Origin: Epilithonimonas arachidiradicis
GTDB taxonomy: Bacteria; Bacteroidota; Bacteroidia; Flavobacteriales; Weeksellaceae
Length of the DNA: 64,000 nucleotides
NCBI RefSeq assembly: GCF_003610695.1
Contig: NZ_RAQH01000006.1
Location: 62,001-126,000 of the forward strand
Reading direction: 5' to 3'
Position 1 is the stretch's first letter. Every line of letters starts with the position of its first letter. Of this stretch, positions 35,750 through 45,478 are shown piece by piece. The position numbers and the translations under genes are program-made. The notes beneath the pieces were generated by a model. It made no database searches. It saw only the letters and a list, made by a program, of their open reading frames with translations, and had not been told where the DNA came from.

Positions 35750-37837
35750 CTAACTAATCTGCGACCACTTATTCTTCCCTTTATATTGCCTGATGTAATA
35801 TTGTTTCATCACCTGATTATCGGGATGATTGAGAAGCGAATCTTTTTCCAGGATTTTTTCAACAGCTAATTTTGAAGCTTTGATAATTGCCGAATCTTCT
35901 ATCAGACTCAATTTTTTGAAATCTACAACACCACTTTGTTGGGTTCCGAGAATATCACCAGGACCACGCAATTCCATATCAACTTCCGAGATTTTGAAAC
36001 CATCATTGGTCTGAACCATAGTTTTGATTCTCGTCCGGCTTTCTTTGCTGAGTTTATCATCTGTCATCAGAATACAATAACTCTGTTCTGTGCCTCTTCC
36101 AACGCGTCCTCTCAACTGATGAAGCTGTGATAATCCGAACCTCTCGGCACTTTCAATCACCATTACAGAAGCATTCGGAACATTGACACCAACTTCTATT
36201 ACAGTTGTTGCAACCATAATCTGGGCATTTCCAGAAGCGAAAAATTGCATATTAATATCTTTCTCGGCAGGTTTCATTCTACCGTGAACCATCGTCACAT
36301 TGTAACTTTTGAAAAAATTCATAACCTGGTCCAGACCTTCCATCAGGTTTTTGTAATCCAATGTTTCCGATTCTTCGATGAGCGGATATACAAAGTAGAT
36401 TTGACGACCTTTCTCTATCTCTTCCCGACAGAAATTGTAAACCGAAAGTCTATCCTTTTCTCGTCTGTGAGCGGTAATAATTGATTTTCTGCCCACAGGC
36501 ATTTCGTCAATAACAGAAACGTCCAGATCCGAATAAAAACTCATCGCCAACGTCCTCGGAATTGGCGTCGCAGTCATTACCAAAATATGAGGCGGAATAT
36601 TATTTTTTGCCCAAAGTTTCGCACGTTGAGCTACTCCAAATCTATGTTGTTCATCAATAATGGCCAAACCAAGATTCTGGAATTTTACTTTATCTTCCAA
36701 AATGGCGTGTGTTCCAATCAGGATGGAAAGTTGTCCGTTTTCTAATTCTTCGTGGATGATTTTTCTTTCCGAAGTTTTGGATGAGCCGGTCAAAAGTCTG
36801 ACATTGATATCCGTATTTTGCAATAATTCTTGTATTGAATTGAAATGCTGCTGCGCCAAGATTTCCGTCGGAGCCATCAGACAAGATTGAAAACCGTTAT
36901 CCATCGCTATTAGCATAGTTAATAATGCGACCATCGTTTTCCCTGAACCAACATCGCCTTGCAAAAGACGATTCATTTGAGTTGAACGTTTCATATCGGT
37001 TCGGATTTCTTTCAGAACACGTTTTTGCGCATTGGTTAATTCAAAAGGAAGATTATTCTCGTAGAAGTGAGTGAAATGATAACCAACAATTGGAAACGGA
37101 TTTCCGAAAGATTTTGTTTTCTGATGCAGTTTTTTCAGTCCATAGCCTAATTGGAAGAAAAATGCTTCCTCGAATTTCAATCGTCTGTCAGCTGCTTCAA
37201 AATGTTTGAAATCTTTTGGAAAATGAATGTTGTAATAGGAATTCAGCCTCCCCATTAATTTCATCGATTTTAAAAGATAATCGGGTAAATTCTCTGAAGT
37301 CAGTTGAGGCAGATCTTTTAAAATGTTGAAGATAACATTCTGAAAAAACTTATTATTAATGCCTCGCTTATTCAGTTTTTCGCTTCCAGGATAAATTGGT
37401 AAAAGCGTACCTGACAACGCTTTTTTTTCATCGGCCTCAATCTCCGGATGTGGCATAGAAAAATTACCATTGAAGAAGTTGATTTTTCCGAAAATAAAAA
37501 TTTCTTTATTCAATGGAATAGAGTCTTTCATCCAATTGGTGTATCGGAACCAAACCAAATCCATCGTACCAGTCTCGTCTCTGAATTTCGCTGACAAACG
37601 TTTCCCTTTTTCGTAAACAACTTCTTGGATATCTGTGATTTTTCCTCTCAACTGGATATCCGCATCTGGCTCTTTTGTCAAATTACCAACTTTGTAAATC
37701 TTACTTTTATCGATATATCGAATCGGGTAGAAGGTCAGCAAATCTTCCACAGTCGAGATTCCCAACACGTTTTTGATGAGTTTTGCGCGTTCGGTTCCGA
37801 TATTTTTGAGAAATTCTATGGAAGTTTCTAAAGTCAA
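35750..37837 (-). CDS. recG: ATP-dependent DNA helicase RecG
   Basis: 695 residues if the TTG at 37837 is used, giving TLETSIEFLKNIGTERAKLI as the family-like N-terminus; a further TTG lies 17 codons upstream. The wedge domain occupies about 1-230. Helicase motifs are LLQGDVGSGKTMVALL (Walker A), AIIDEQHRFGVAQR (DEQH), TATPIPRTLA, GLSQLHQLRGRVGR and the RecG-specific ELRGPGDILGTQQSG. RecG remodels stalled forks and Holliday junctions. Transcribed with the thioredoxin gene upstream. Confidence 0.95.
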   Translation of the reverse strand: MTLETSIEFLKNIGTERAKLIKNVLGISTVEDLLTFYPIRYIDKSKIYKVGNLTKEPDADIQLRGKITDIQEVVYEKGKRLSAKFRDETGTMDLVWFRYTNWMKDSIPLNKEIFIFGKINFFNGNFSMPHPEIEADEKKALSGTLLPIYPGSEKLNKRGINNKFFQNVIFNILKDLPQLTSENLPDYLLKSMKLMGRLNSYYNIHFPKDFKHFEAADRRLKFEEAFFFQLGYGLKKLHQKTKSFGNPFPIVGYHFTHFYENNLPFELTNAQKRVLKEIRTDMKRSTQMNRLLQGDVGSGKTMVALLTMLIAMDNGFQSCLMAPTEILAQQHFNSIQELLQNTDINVRLLTGSSKTSERKIIHEELENGQLSILIGTHAILEDKVKFQNLGLAIIDEQHRFGVAQRAKLWAKNNIPPHILVMTATPIPRTLAMSFYSDLDVSVIDEMPVGRKSIITAHRREKDRLSVYNFCREEIEKGRQIYFVYPLIEESETLDYKNLMEGLDQVMNFFKSYNVTMVHGRMKPAEKDINMQFFASGNAQIMVATTVIEVGVNVPNASVMVIESAERFGLSQLHQLRGRVGRGTEQSYCILMTDDKLSKESRTRIKTMVQTNDGFKISEVDMELRGPGDILGTQQSGVVDFKKLSLIEDSAIIKASKLAVEKILEKDSLLNHPDNQVMKQYYIRQYKGKNKWSQIS

Positions 37838-37884
37838 ACAAGAAAAATTTGTTCCGACGAATTTCGGGAAAATTAAAGTAAACC

Positions 37885-37903
37885 ACAAAAGTCACAAAAG
37901 AAA
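37885..37903. repeat. Dispersed repeat, family E copy
   Basis: ACAAAAGTCACAAAAGAAA, identical over 19 bp to 60564-60582. It lies between recG and the thioredoxin gene. Confidence 0.6.
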
Positions 37904-37961
37904 AACGCAAAATTTGTCATCCCGGAAAAGAATGTGGCATTAATTTTCTTTTGGATTTAAA

Positions 37962-38495
37962 TTAATCCTTAATCTTCGACCTGAACTTTTTCTGGTAGCC
38001 TTCCCATTCTTTTCGGGTCTTGATGGTCTTATACTCATTGGAAGCAATCATAGAGAAATACGGTTCCACTTCTTTGGCTTTCAGTGCGCCGGAAAGGCTT
38101 GTAATCGGGTCTGTTTTTTCATCTAGAAAAACCATTGTCGGAATCATATTGATGTTCATATATTTGGAAAACTGATGAAGCCCGCTTTTTGATTTTTTGC
38201 CTTTATAATCAGGGTTTGTGAATGTATGTCCGGCAAAACTAACCGTCTCATTGCCATCACTTTCAAACTTAACAGCATAGAATTTTTCATTGATAATCTT
38301 CGCTATCTCCGGATGATTGAAAGTGAATTTATCCATCTCTTTGCAAGGTGCACACCAATCGGCATAGAAGTCAATCAGGATTTTCTTTGGCTCTTTTTTC
38401 TGAGCAGCCAAAGCCTGCGTCATCGTCATCCAGCGGACTTGAGCAACCCCTGAAACTTGTATCAGAAATAAGGTTAATAATAATATTTTTTTCAT
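37962..38495 (-). CDS. Periplasmic thioredoxin-family protein
   Basis: 177 residues. A signal peptide (KKILLLTLFLIQVSGVAQ) is followed by a thioredoxin fold with the redox site DFYADWCAPCKEMD (Cys48 and Cys51). CAPC replaces the classical CGPC; the family of thioredoxin-like DsbD-gamma-type domains has such variants. A cis-proline region is visible at NMIPTMVFLDEK. It probably reduces or isomerises disulphides in periplasmic proteins. It lies between a peptide transporter and recG. Confidence 0.88.
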   Translation of the reverse strand: MKKILLLTLFLIQVSGVAQVRWMTMTQALAAQKKEPKKILIDFYADWCAPCKEMDKFTFNHPEIAKIINEKFYAVKFESDGNETVSFAGHTFTNPDYKGKKSKSGLHQFSKYMNINMIPTMVFLDEKTDPITSLSGALKAKEVEPYFSMIASNEYKTIKTRKEWEGYQKKFRSKIKD

Positions 38496-38558
38496 CTGTG
38501 TTTTTAGTATGCTGTTCTATTTAGTTTTCTATTTTCATAGACGTTTCAATGATTCAGT

Positions 38559-40070
38559 TTACTTTACACCTTGCATTAGTTTTTTTACAAAAGGTGAAAT
38601 CAAAATTAATATTACTCCGGCAATTAGAGCGTATAATCCCAATTGTTTATATCCATCGGTATAAGTGATGAGCGCATCATAGTTGTTGGCGCCGGCTTTT
38701 ACCTTTGCCATTCCTGCACCTATTTGTCCCGCAACATATTGTCCATAAGCAGAGGCAAGAAACCACATTCCCATCATCATTCCCTGTAATTTTTCTGTAG
38801 ACAGTTTTGTCATAATAGACAGCCCGATTGGTGATAAACATAGTTCTCCGAAAGTGATCACTAATAATGCAATGGTAAAAATATTAAGCGAGGTGATCCC
38901 TTGCAGATTAGCGAAAAATTTGGTTCCGAAAAGAATATAATAACCTAGTCCCAGGAATATAAAGCCTAATCCGAATTTATTAATAGTATTCGGTTCCAGT
39001 TTCTTTTTATTTAACCAGATCCAAAGTAATCCAACCAGAGGTGCCAGAAAAATGATAAAGAAAGCACCACCAGAATTGTTAACGCCATTTGGATCCAATC
39101 CGAAAAGGTCTTTGTTGAGGTTTTTCGCTGCGAAAATACTTAATGAACCGCCGCTCTGTTCGTAGATTCCCCAGAATAAAATGGAGAAAATAATGAAAAT
39201 CAACGCTGCCCAAAGTTTTTTGCGTTCGGCTGAGTTCACTTTTGTCATCTCGTAAAAAAGATAGAGCAGTGTCAATGGTCCGACCGTCCACATAAAATAA
39301 TCCGTGTATTGCGGAACGGAAACCATTATCATAATCAACGGAATGAAAACTAATGATAAAATGTAAACGCCATATTCTTTCCATTTGTCCAGTGGAGAAA
39401 ATGTACCGTCATCATTCAGCTTTTGAGGCTGAAGTCCAATTGGTCCAAGACTTCTTTGTGTAAAAATGAAATTAATCAGACTAACGACCATAACAATAGC
39501 CGCTAATCCAAAAGCTATATTCCATCTTTTGTACTCCGGAATCAGATCCGAAAGCATTTCGCCCTTTCCAATAGCAATACAAAGATAGCCTCCCAATAGC
39601 GCTCCAAGGTTGATTCCTGCATAGAACAGGGAAAATCCCGCATCTGTTCTGCTGTCGTTAGGCTTATATAGTTTTCCAACCATTGTGGAGATATTCGGTT
39701 TGAAAAATCCTGTTCCCACAACAGTGAATGAAATTCCTAAAAAGAAATAATCGTGAGGATTGGCCGCAAGAATAAGGCTTCCGATAATCATCAGAATTCC
39801 GCCCCAAAATAAAGATTTTCTGAATCCAAGAATCTTATCGGCAAACAAACCGCCTATAAATGTAAATGCATAAACAAATGCCTGCGTTGCGCCATATTGA
39901 AGGTTAGCCTGTTCATCGCCAAATTTTAATTGGGAAATCATAAAGAAAACGAGCATTCCCCGCATTCCATAAAAGCAAAAACGCTCCCACATTTCTGAGA
40001 AAAATAAAGACCAAATCTGTTTAGGGTATTTGCCTTTGAAATTCTGAATTTCTTCGAGGGTAAGATTCAT
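38559..40070 (-). CDS. POT/PTR-family proton-dependent oligopeptide transporter (copy 1)
   Basis: 503 residues, about 12 to 14 membrane helices. The N-terminal signature LFFSEMWERFCFYGMRGMLVFFM carries the ExxERFxYYG-type proton-binding motif of the family. PTR2 signature regions are FYAGINLGALLGGYL and GELCLSPIGLSIMTKLS. It imports di- and tripeptides with protons. It lies 22 bp after the DUF1016 gene and may share its transcript. Paralogues lie at 41147 and 43586. Confidence 0.93.
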   Translation of the reverse strand: MNLTLEEIQNFKGKYPKQIWSLFFSEMWERFCFYGMRGMLVFFMISQLKFGDEQANLQYGATQAFVYAFTFIGGLFADKILGFRKSLFWGGILMIIGSLILAANPHDYFFLGISFTVVGTGFFKPNISTMVGKLYKPNDSRTDAGFSLFYAGINLGALLGGYLCIAIGKGEMLSDLIPEYKRWNIAFGLAAIVMVVSLINFIFTQRSLGPIGLQPQKLNDDGTFSPLDKWKEYGVYILSLVFIPLIMIMVSVPQYTDYFMWTVGPLTLLYLFYEMTKVNSAERKKLWAALIFIIFSILFWGIYEQSGGSLSIFAAKNLNKDLFGLDPNGVNNSGGAFFIIFLAPLVGLLWIWLNKKKLEPNTINKFGLGFIFLGLGYYILFGTKFFANLQGITSLNIFTIALLVITFGELCLSPIGLSIMTKLSTEKLQGMMMGMWFLASAYGQYVAGQIGAGMAKVKAGANNYDALITYTDGYKQLGLYALIAGVILILISPFVKKLMQGVK

Positions 40071-40092
40071 AATAAGTTTATGATATTAAATT

Positions 40093-41079
40093 TTAATTAT
40101 TGTTTTCTTTGTCTAGCTCAAGCCGGATTCTATCTTGGTCTATCAACTGTTTCAACTCTTCCTCTTTTGGAAGGTAGAGCAGATATTTGCTGGCAAAAAG
40201 ATTGTTTTTATCATTAAGGACAGAATATTTTACAATGGTTTCATCTTTTTCAGAACACAGTAAAATTCCGATTGTCGGATTGTCGCCTTCGTTACGTTTC
40301 AAATCATCGTACATTCTGACATACATATCGATTTGTCCAATGTCCTGATGAGAAAGTTCTCCGGTTTTTAAATCAATGATGACAAAGCATTTGAGAATAT
40401 AATTATAAAAAACCAAGTCGATATAAAAATCTGATGTATCTGTAGAAATGTGCTGCTGCCTGGCTACGAAGGCGAAACCTTTCCCAAATTCTAGTAAAAA
40501 TTTCTGAATGTGGTCAATAATTGCTGTTTCGATTTCTTTTTCCGAAATTTTTTCGTCCGTCTTTAATCCTAAGAATTCAAAAATGTAAGGGTCTTTCAGA
40601 ACGCTTTGGATATTGTCAGTCCGAGATTTTTTATGTTCTAAAACTCTTTCGTAAGCTAGAGAATTGATTTGTCTTTTGAGGTCTCTATAACTCCAGTTAT
40701 TTTCAATAGATTCATTAAGATAATACATCTTTTTTTGCTCATTTTCCTGTCTTAAAAGCAATCTGTAATGCGTCCAGCTCAATTCGTGACGCACTGCGTC
40801 ACGAATTGGAAATGCTTGAAAAAAGGACCGCATATTTCTAAGATTGCTCTCATCAAAACCTTTCCCGAATTCGAGGGTTAATTTTTTAGAAAGATTTTTT
40901 AGAACAAATTTTCCATACTCTGCCCGTTCTTTTCCTTTCTGTTCATCTTCTACGATAAGTTGTCCGATTTGCCAATAAGTCAAAAGCAGAGTAGAATTCG
41001 CAACACGAAATACTTTTTCACGGGATTGATTAATAATATCTCGTATAGATTGGAATAATATATCTTCTGAAATTTGCAT
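40093..41079 (-). CDS. DUF1016/YhcG-type PDDEXK nuclease-domain protein
   Basis: 328 residues. An N-terminal helical DUF1016_N region (about 1-150) contains LLTYWQIGQLIVEDEQKG and AVRHELSWTHYRLLLRQEN. The C-terminal PDDEXK domain has DTSDFYIDLVFYNYILKCFVIIDLKTG, with the catalytic Asp and the D-x-K pair, then GQIDMYVRMYDDLKR. Such proteins are widespread, often next to mobile DNA or restriction genes, and their target is not settled. Here it stands between two peptide transporter genes, an odd setting that hints at insertion. A 27-nt perfect palindrome lies in frame at 40781-40807. Confidence 0.87.
   Translation of the reverse strand: MQISEDILFQSIRDIINQSREKVFRVANSTLLLTYWQIGQLIVEDEQKGKERAEYGKFVLKNLSKKLTLEFGKGFDESNLRNMRSFFQAFPIRDAVRHELSWTHYRLLLRQENEQKKMYYLNESIENNWSYRDLKRQINSLAYERVLEHKKSRTDNIQSVLKDPYIFEFLGLKTDEKISEKEIETAIIDHIQKFLLEFGKGFAFVARQQHISTDTSDFYIDLVFYNYILKCFVIIDLKTGELSHQDIGQIDMYVRMYDDLKRNEGDNPTIGILLCSEKDETIVKYSVLNDKNNLFASKYLLYLPKEEELKQLIDQDRIRLELDKENNN
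40781..40807. repeat. Perfect palindrome within the DUF1016 gene
   Basis: AATTCGTGACGCA at 40781-40793 and its complement at 40795-40807 around a single C. It encodes the segment IRDAVRHE, just before the conserved LSWTHYR. Confidence 0.8.
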
Positions 41080-41094
41080 CGTACGAATTTAACA

Positions 41095-41121
41095 AAAAAC
41101 CACCGAATATCCGGTGGTTTG
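41095..41121 (-). terminator. Terminator after POT copy 2
   Basis: AAACCACCG and CGGTGGTTT pair around AATATC; on the minus strand a T tract follows. Confidence 0.82.
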
Positions 41122-41146
41122 AACTTATAAATCAATATGAAAATTT

Positions 41147-42862
41147 TTATTTCACACCGTGCATCATTCTCTTAAGAATTGGCGATAAGAAAGCTAGCAA
41201 TACAGCTGCAATTCCACAAAGAACCACGAATACCATAAAGAATTCGAAAAGATTATGAATGGTAAAACCTGCGAATGTTGTGTATTCTGTAGGTAATTGT
41301 GCAGTAGCAAAAGCTTTTGACTGTTCAGGATTTAATGTTACTTTTTTATCCAGAACATCCTGAAGATTAACACCAATTTCCTGGGCTTTTGCAAATTTGT
41401 CCCCAGTTGCAGGAATGATTGCTCCCAAAGTTCCGGCTAATGCGTAACCCGCAGCATTGGCGATGAAGAACACACCATACAATAAAGATGAAAATCTCTT
41501 AGGTGCTAATTTACCAACCAACGACAAACCGATTGGGGATAAGCAAAGCTCTCCCATAGTTTGGATCAGATAAAGCAAAATCAACCATTTGATAGCCAGT
41601 AATCCTGAGTTTCCAAGGTCTTTGACATTATAAGCAATGATGAAATAAGACAATGCTATCAAAGCCAAACCAATTGCCTGCTTGAAAGGGGAAATCGGCT
41701 CTTTGCCTTTAGCCCTTAATTTATCCCAAAGAATACTAAACGGAACAGCAAGAATTACAACAAACAAACCATTGAAAATTTGAACCATTGATGCTGGCAT
41801 TTGCCAACCGAATAAAAATGTTCTATCTGTTTGGTTAGATGCAATGAATGTTAATGACGAGCCTGCCTGCTCAAAAGCCGCCCAGAAGAAAATAATAAAA
41901 AAAGAAACAATGTAGATCACCCAGATTCTTTGTCTTTCAATCTTATTTTCGGCAGAGCTCATAATCAGGAATGCTAGCGACACTCCAGCAGCATAAATGA
42001 AAGGATAAATAATTCCTTTTATCAATTGTCCCATTTCTACTGAACTGAAACCAAATTCATCTACCAATAGATACCTAAATACAAAAAATAAAATCGCAAA
42101 TAAAACTACTGTAATTCCTATTGATTTCCCCGAAAATTTAGCAGTCTGGGACTCTCCCTCTGCAAAGTCGTCTTTGTTATTGTTTTTTGGTAGTCCGCCA
42201 ATAGGATTTCCTTCTGGTGTTACAACATATTTATTCTTAAGAAAAAAGAAAATCAATGTTCCGAGAATCATTGCAATTGCTGCAAGTAAATATCCCCATT
42301 TGAAAACATAAGGATTTTGTTTGCCATCCACTACAACATCAGCAACTATTGGTACAATATATTGGCTCAATAATGCACCGATATTAATTCCCATATAGAA
42401 AATAGTGAAGGCTGAGTCTAATTTGGTTTTCTCACTTGGCGGATATAAACTTCCAACCATTGATGAGATGTTGGGTTTGAAAAATCCATTTCCAAAAATG
42501 ATAACTAATAAACCTAACCAGAACAGTGTTTTTGAAAAATCTAAACTTGTATCAAAATTTGTTGCACTGTAAAATAATAGAAGCTGTCCAATCGCCATCA
42601 AACCACCCCCCAATATAATGCAGTATCGATTTCCTAGGTATTTATCAGAAATAAAACCTCCTAATAAAGGTGTGAGATAACATAAAGCTAAAAAGCCACC
42701 ATAAATGATTGATGCATTTGATTCTCCTAACATTAAAGCGTGAACCATAAATAGACTGAGAATTGCTCTCATTCCATAGAAGTTAAATCGCTCCCACATT
42801 TCTGTACTAAATAGCACCCACAATCCTTTCGGGTGTTTAGAATTGGATTGAACTGTCTCCAT
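41147..42862 (-). CDS. POT/PTR-family proton-dependent oligopeptide transporter (copy 2)
   Basis: 571 residues. It has the LFSTEMWERFNFYGMRAILSLFM motif, FYMGINIGALLSQYIVP and GELCLSPIGLSLVGKLAPKR. Two extra loops are seen, one in the middle (about 215-240, charged) and one near the end (about 495-530, KKVTLNPEQSKAFATAQLPTE). Di- and tripeptide import with protons is expected. It is followed by a terminator and then the DUF1016 gene. Differences throughout show the three paralogues are old. Confidence 0.93.
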   Translation of the reverse strand: METVQSNSKHPKGLWVLFSTEMWERFNFYGMRAILSLFMVHALMLGESNASIIYGGFLALCYLTPLLGGFISDKYLGNRYCIILGGGLMAIGQLLLFYSATNFDTSLDFSKTLFWLGLLVIIFGNGFFKPNISSMVGSLYPPSEKTKLDSAFTIFYMGINIGALLSQYIVPIVADVVVDGKQNPYVFKWGYLLAAIAMILGTLIFFFLKNKYVVTPEGNPIGGLPKNNNKDDFAEGESQTAKFSGKSIGITVVLFAILFFVFRYLLVDEFGFSSVEMGQLIKGIIYPFIYAAGVSLAFLIMSSAENKIERQRIWVIYIVSFFIIFFWAAFEQAGSSLTFIASNQTDRTFLFGWQMPASMVQIFNGLFVVILAVPFSILWDKLRAKGKEPISPFKQAIGLALIALSYFIIAYNVKDLGNSGLLAIKWLILLYLIQTMGELCLSPIGLSLVGKLAPKRFSSLLYGVFFIANAAGYALAGTLGAIIPATGDKFAKAQEIGVNLQDVLDKKVTLNPEQSKAFATAQLPTEYTTFAGFTIHNLFEFFMVFVVLCGIAAVLLAFLSPILKRMMHGVK

Positions 42863-42994
42863 ATAAATTAATTGTTAAATTTTCTTAAAGGTAACAAATA
42901 TAGTTTTTTTTCATCAACGTAAGTGATTCAAGTTGCTGTTTATGTAAGATTTAATAATCCATATTTTACAGATTTGATTTAATTTTGTCTTTTT

Positions 42995-43504
42995 ATGGAA
43001 ATGAATTTAAAATTTAGAAAGGCAATTACCGAAGATTCTTCGGTGATTTGGGAAATATTACAGGACGCTATTACAAGGAGAAAAAACGATGGCAGTCGTC
43101 AATGGCAGGACGGTTATCCAAACTTAGAAACTGTAAAGTCTGATATCGAAAAAGGATTCGGGTATGTTTTATTGGTGGACGGAATAGTTGCAGGTTACAG
43201 TGCACTGATTTTCAATAATGAGCCAGCTTATGACGCTATAGAAGGAGAATGGCTGACTAACAGAGACTTTTTGGTAGTTCATAGAGTTGCGATTTCAGAT
43301 AAATTTGCGGGGAAAGGTTTATCTAAAAAGATTTTTAGCTTTATAGAAGATGTTGCAAAAGAGAATAATACATTCAGTATAAAAGTGGATACCAACTTTG
43401 ACAATCCGGCAATGTTGGCGATTCTGGATAAATTAGGCTACCAATATTGCGGAGAAGTTCATTTCCGGGGAAGTGCAAGAAAAGCTTTTGAAAAAGTGCT
43501 TTGA
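42995..43504 (+). CDS. GNAT-family N-acetyltransferase
   Basis: 169 residues. The acetyl-CoA binding loop is VAISDKFAGKGLSKKIFSFI, the conserved GNAT core, followed by IKVDTNFDNPAMLAILDKLGYQYCG. The N-terminal part (AITEDSSVIWEILQDAITRRKNDGSRQW) is typical of small-molecule acetyltransferases. Substrate unknown. It lies alone on plus between two minus-strand transporter genes. A TAATTTTG box lies just upstream. Confidence 0.87.
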   Translation: MEMNLKFRKAITEDSSVIWEILQDAITRRKNDGSRQWQDGYPNLETVKSDIEKGFGYVLLVDGIVAGYSALIFNNEPAYDAIEGEWLTNRDFLVVHRVAISDKFAGKGLSKKIFSFIEDVAKENNTFSIKVDTNFDNPAMLAILDKLGYQYCGEVHFRGSARKAFEKVL

Positions 43505-43525
43505 CTTTATTGAAATTTAAGCAAC

Positions 43526-43562
43526 AAAAAGCGAAATTAATTAGACTAATTTCGCTTTTTGT
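43526..43562. terminator. Bidirectional terminator between GNAT gene and POT copy 3
   Basis: AAAAAGCGAAATTA pairs with TAATTTCGCTTTTT around a short loop. Confidence 0.85.
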
Positions 43563-43585
43563 TTTTATTATAAGTCTTTGTCGAT

Positions 43586-45256
43586 TTAATGTCCACTTTC
43601 TTTCATTATTCTGTTCAGTCTTTTTAGCATCATTAATCCTAGCAATGTTGCAAATATCAACAAGCCGAAATTAACAAGAAAATAATTGGCTTTGTTTTCA
43701 TAATTGTACCAGGTGCTGGCAAGGATTCCCGACAATTTGTTTCCAACAGAATTGGCTAAGAAGAAACCTCCCATCATCAGCGCTGTCAATCTTGCCGGAG
43801 ATAATTTGGAAACGAATGACAATCCCATCGGCGAAAGACAAAGTTCGCCAATTGTAACAACACCATAACCTGCAACCAACCAAAGTGAAGAAACCTTTTC
43901 TGCGCCATTATTTCCAGCATAAACAGCAGCAACCATTACCAGGCAAGATAAGCTGGTGATGAACAATCCCAAAACGATTTTCGTGGGTGTCAAAGGTTCT
44001 TTTCCTCGTTTTCTCAACATTGCCCAAAAACCGACAATGACTGGTGTTAAAGCTATTACCCAAAAAGGATTAATGGATTGAAATAATTCTGTGTTGTATA
44101 AGAAAACAGGTTTGTCGGAATTGGATTCTAATTCTGCTTTTTTCTCAGCGGAAACATTTCTAAAGTATATATCTTTTCCGGTTTCTTTTAAGGTTTTTCC
44201 ATCAGCATCTTTCTGAGACCGGAATTGCTCATCAAAAATAGGTGTCTCTTTATCAGCATAACTTTTCTCCTCGACAAGATAAAGCGAAGCCAAAGGCTTT
44301 TCGACTTTTTCAGACACGCTTCTATCTGTGTAATAATTCGCCCAACGTGTCAAAGCTGTTCCATTTTGTTTGAAAACCGCCCAGAAAAACATACTGATTA
44401 AGAATATCGAAAGCAAAGCCCCAATTGCAGGTTTCTCCAGTGGATTGGATTTGAAATAAAGTGAAACATAGAAATAAATAACAGGGACACAAGCAAAAAT
44501 AAAGGCATCTGTATTCGTACTTCCGAAAATGTTGGTTCCTAAAACCATTGTTGGAACAAACCAACCGATAACGCCCGCTATAATCGCAGGAACAAAAACT
44601 TTCATCAATATTTCTGACAGTTTGGTGTCGCCTTCTTGCTTCGGTTTCATCTGTGCCGCGTGGATGTAGTGCTTTCTGCCAATCGTAAAAATGACCAATC
44701 CAAGCAACATCCCAACGCCGGCTGTTATAAATGCTTCGCCCCAACCGAATTTGTTACGCATAAATGCCGCAATGATATTACAGATAAATGCTCCGATGTT
44801 GATTCCCATATAAAAAATATTGTAACCGGAGTCTTTGTTAGCTTTATAAGGTTCTTCGGAATATAGATTTCCCAAAAGTGTAGAAATGGTTGGTTTGAAA
44901 AAGCCGTTCCCAATAATAATTAATGCAAGCGAACCGTAAAACAGAGGCAATTCTTTAAAAACACCAACGCCGATATACCCAATTGCCATCAAAACGCCGC
45001 CAAGATAAATGGATTTGATGTAACCCAAAACGCGGTCTGCCAAAAACCCGCCAAGAAAAGGCGTCAAATATGTCAAGGCAATAAAAGTTCCGAAAATATC
45101 ATCTGCATCTTTATCCGGTATTCCCAAACCTCCGGCAACGCCTTGTGGCTCTATCAGATAGAGAACGAAAATGCCGAGAATTAAATAGTAACCGAAACGT
45201 TCCCACATCTCAGTAAAAAACAAATAAGGTAAACCTTTAGGATGCTTAGTCTTCAT
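43586..45256 (-). CDS. POT/PTR-family proton-dependent oligopeptide transporter (copy 3)
   Basis: 556 residues. It begins KTKHPKGLPYLFFTEMWERFGYYL, the proton-coupling motif, and holds FYMGINIGAFICN and GELCLSPMGLSFVSKLSPAR. A hydrophilic insert of about 80 residues (about 310-385, charged, between two helices) sets it apart from the other two copies. It has its own consensus promoter at 45280-45307. Role: import of short peptides, probably those released by peptidases such as the S9 enzyme at 47133. Confidence 0.93.
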   Translation of the reverse strand: MKTKHPKGLPYLFFTEMWERFGYYLILGIFVLYLIEPQGVAGGLGIPDKDADDIFGTFIALTYLTPFLGGFLADRVLGYIKSIYLGGVLMAIGYIGVGVFKELPLFYGSLALIIIGNGFFKPTISTLLGNLYSEEPYKANKDSGYNIFYMGINIGAFICNIIAAFMRNKFGWGEAFITAGVGMLLGLVIFTIGRKHYIHAAQMKPKQEGDTKLSEILMKVFVPAIIAGVIGWFVPTMVLGTNIFGSTNTDAFIFACVPVIYFYVSLYFKSNPLEKPAIGALLSIFLISMFFWAVFKQNGTALTRWANYYTDRSVSEKVEKPLASLYLVEEKSYADKETPIFDEQFRSQKDADGKTLKETGKDIYFRNVSAEKKAELESNSDKPVFLYNTELFQSINPFWVIALTPVIVGFWAMLRKRGKEPLTPTKIVLGLFITSLSCLVMVAAVYAGNNGAEKVSSLWLVAGYGVVTIGELCLSPMGLSFVSKLSPARLTALMMGGFFLANSVGNKLSGILASTWYNYENKANYFLVNFGLLIFATLLGLMMLKRLNRIMKESGH

Positions 45257-45279
45257 AACTTAATTTTTCACAACGTTTC

Positions 45280-45307
45280 CAAAAATAGGATTTTAAATTT
45301 AATTCAA
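45280..45307 (-). promoter_or_regulatory. Promoter of POT copy 3
   Basis: Minus strand: TTG (complement of 45305-45307), a 17-base spacer and TATTTTTG (complement of 45280-45287). Confidence 0.75.
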
Positions 45308-45478
45308 TGTGATAAAATAACATATTAGGTTGTTTATCATTTTAAAATTAGCAGAAATGAAGTGTCCACTTTTCTAAAAGTCTAGATATTGAACAATACC
45401 AGTAACAATATTTTTTATTTTGATACTGATTAATTCCAGATTGTAAATGACTTCACAGGATAATCAACAAATAAAACT

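Noticed and set aside
37838-37888. Longer recG N-terminus from TTG 37888
   Set aside because: The extra 17 residues do not resemble RecG and the TTG at 37837 gives the expected start.
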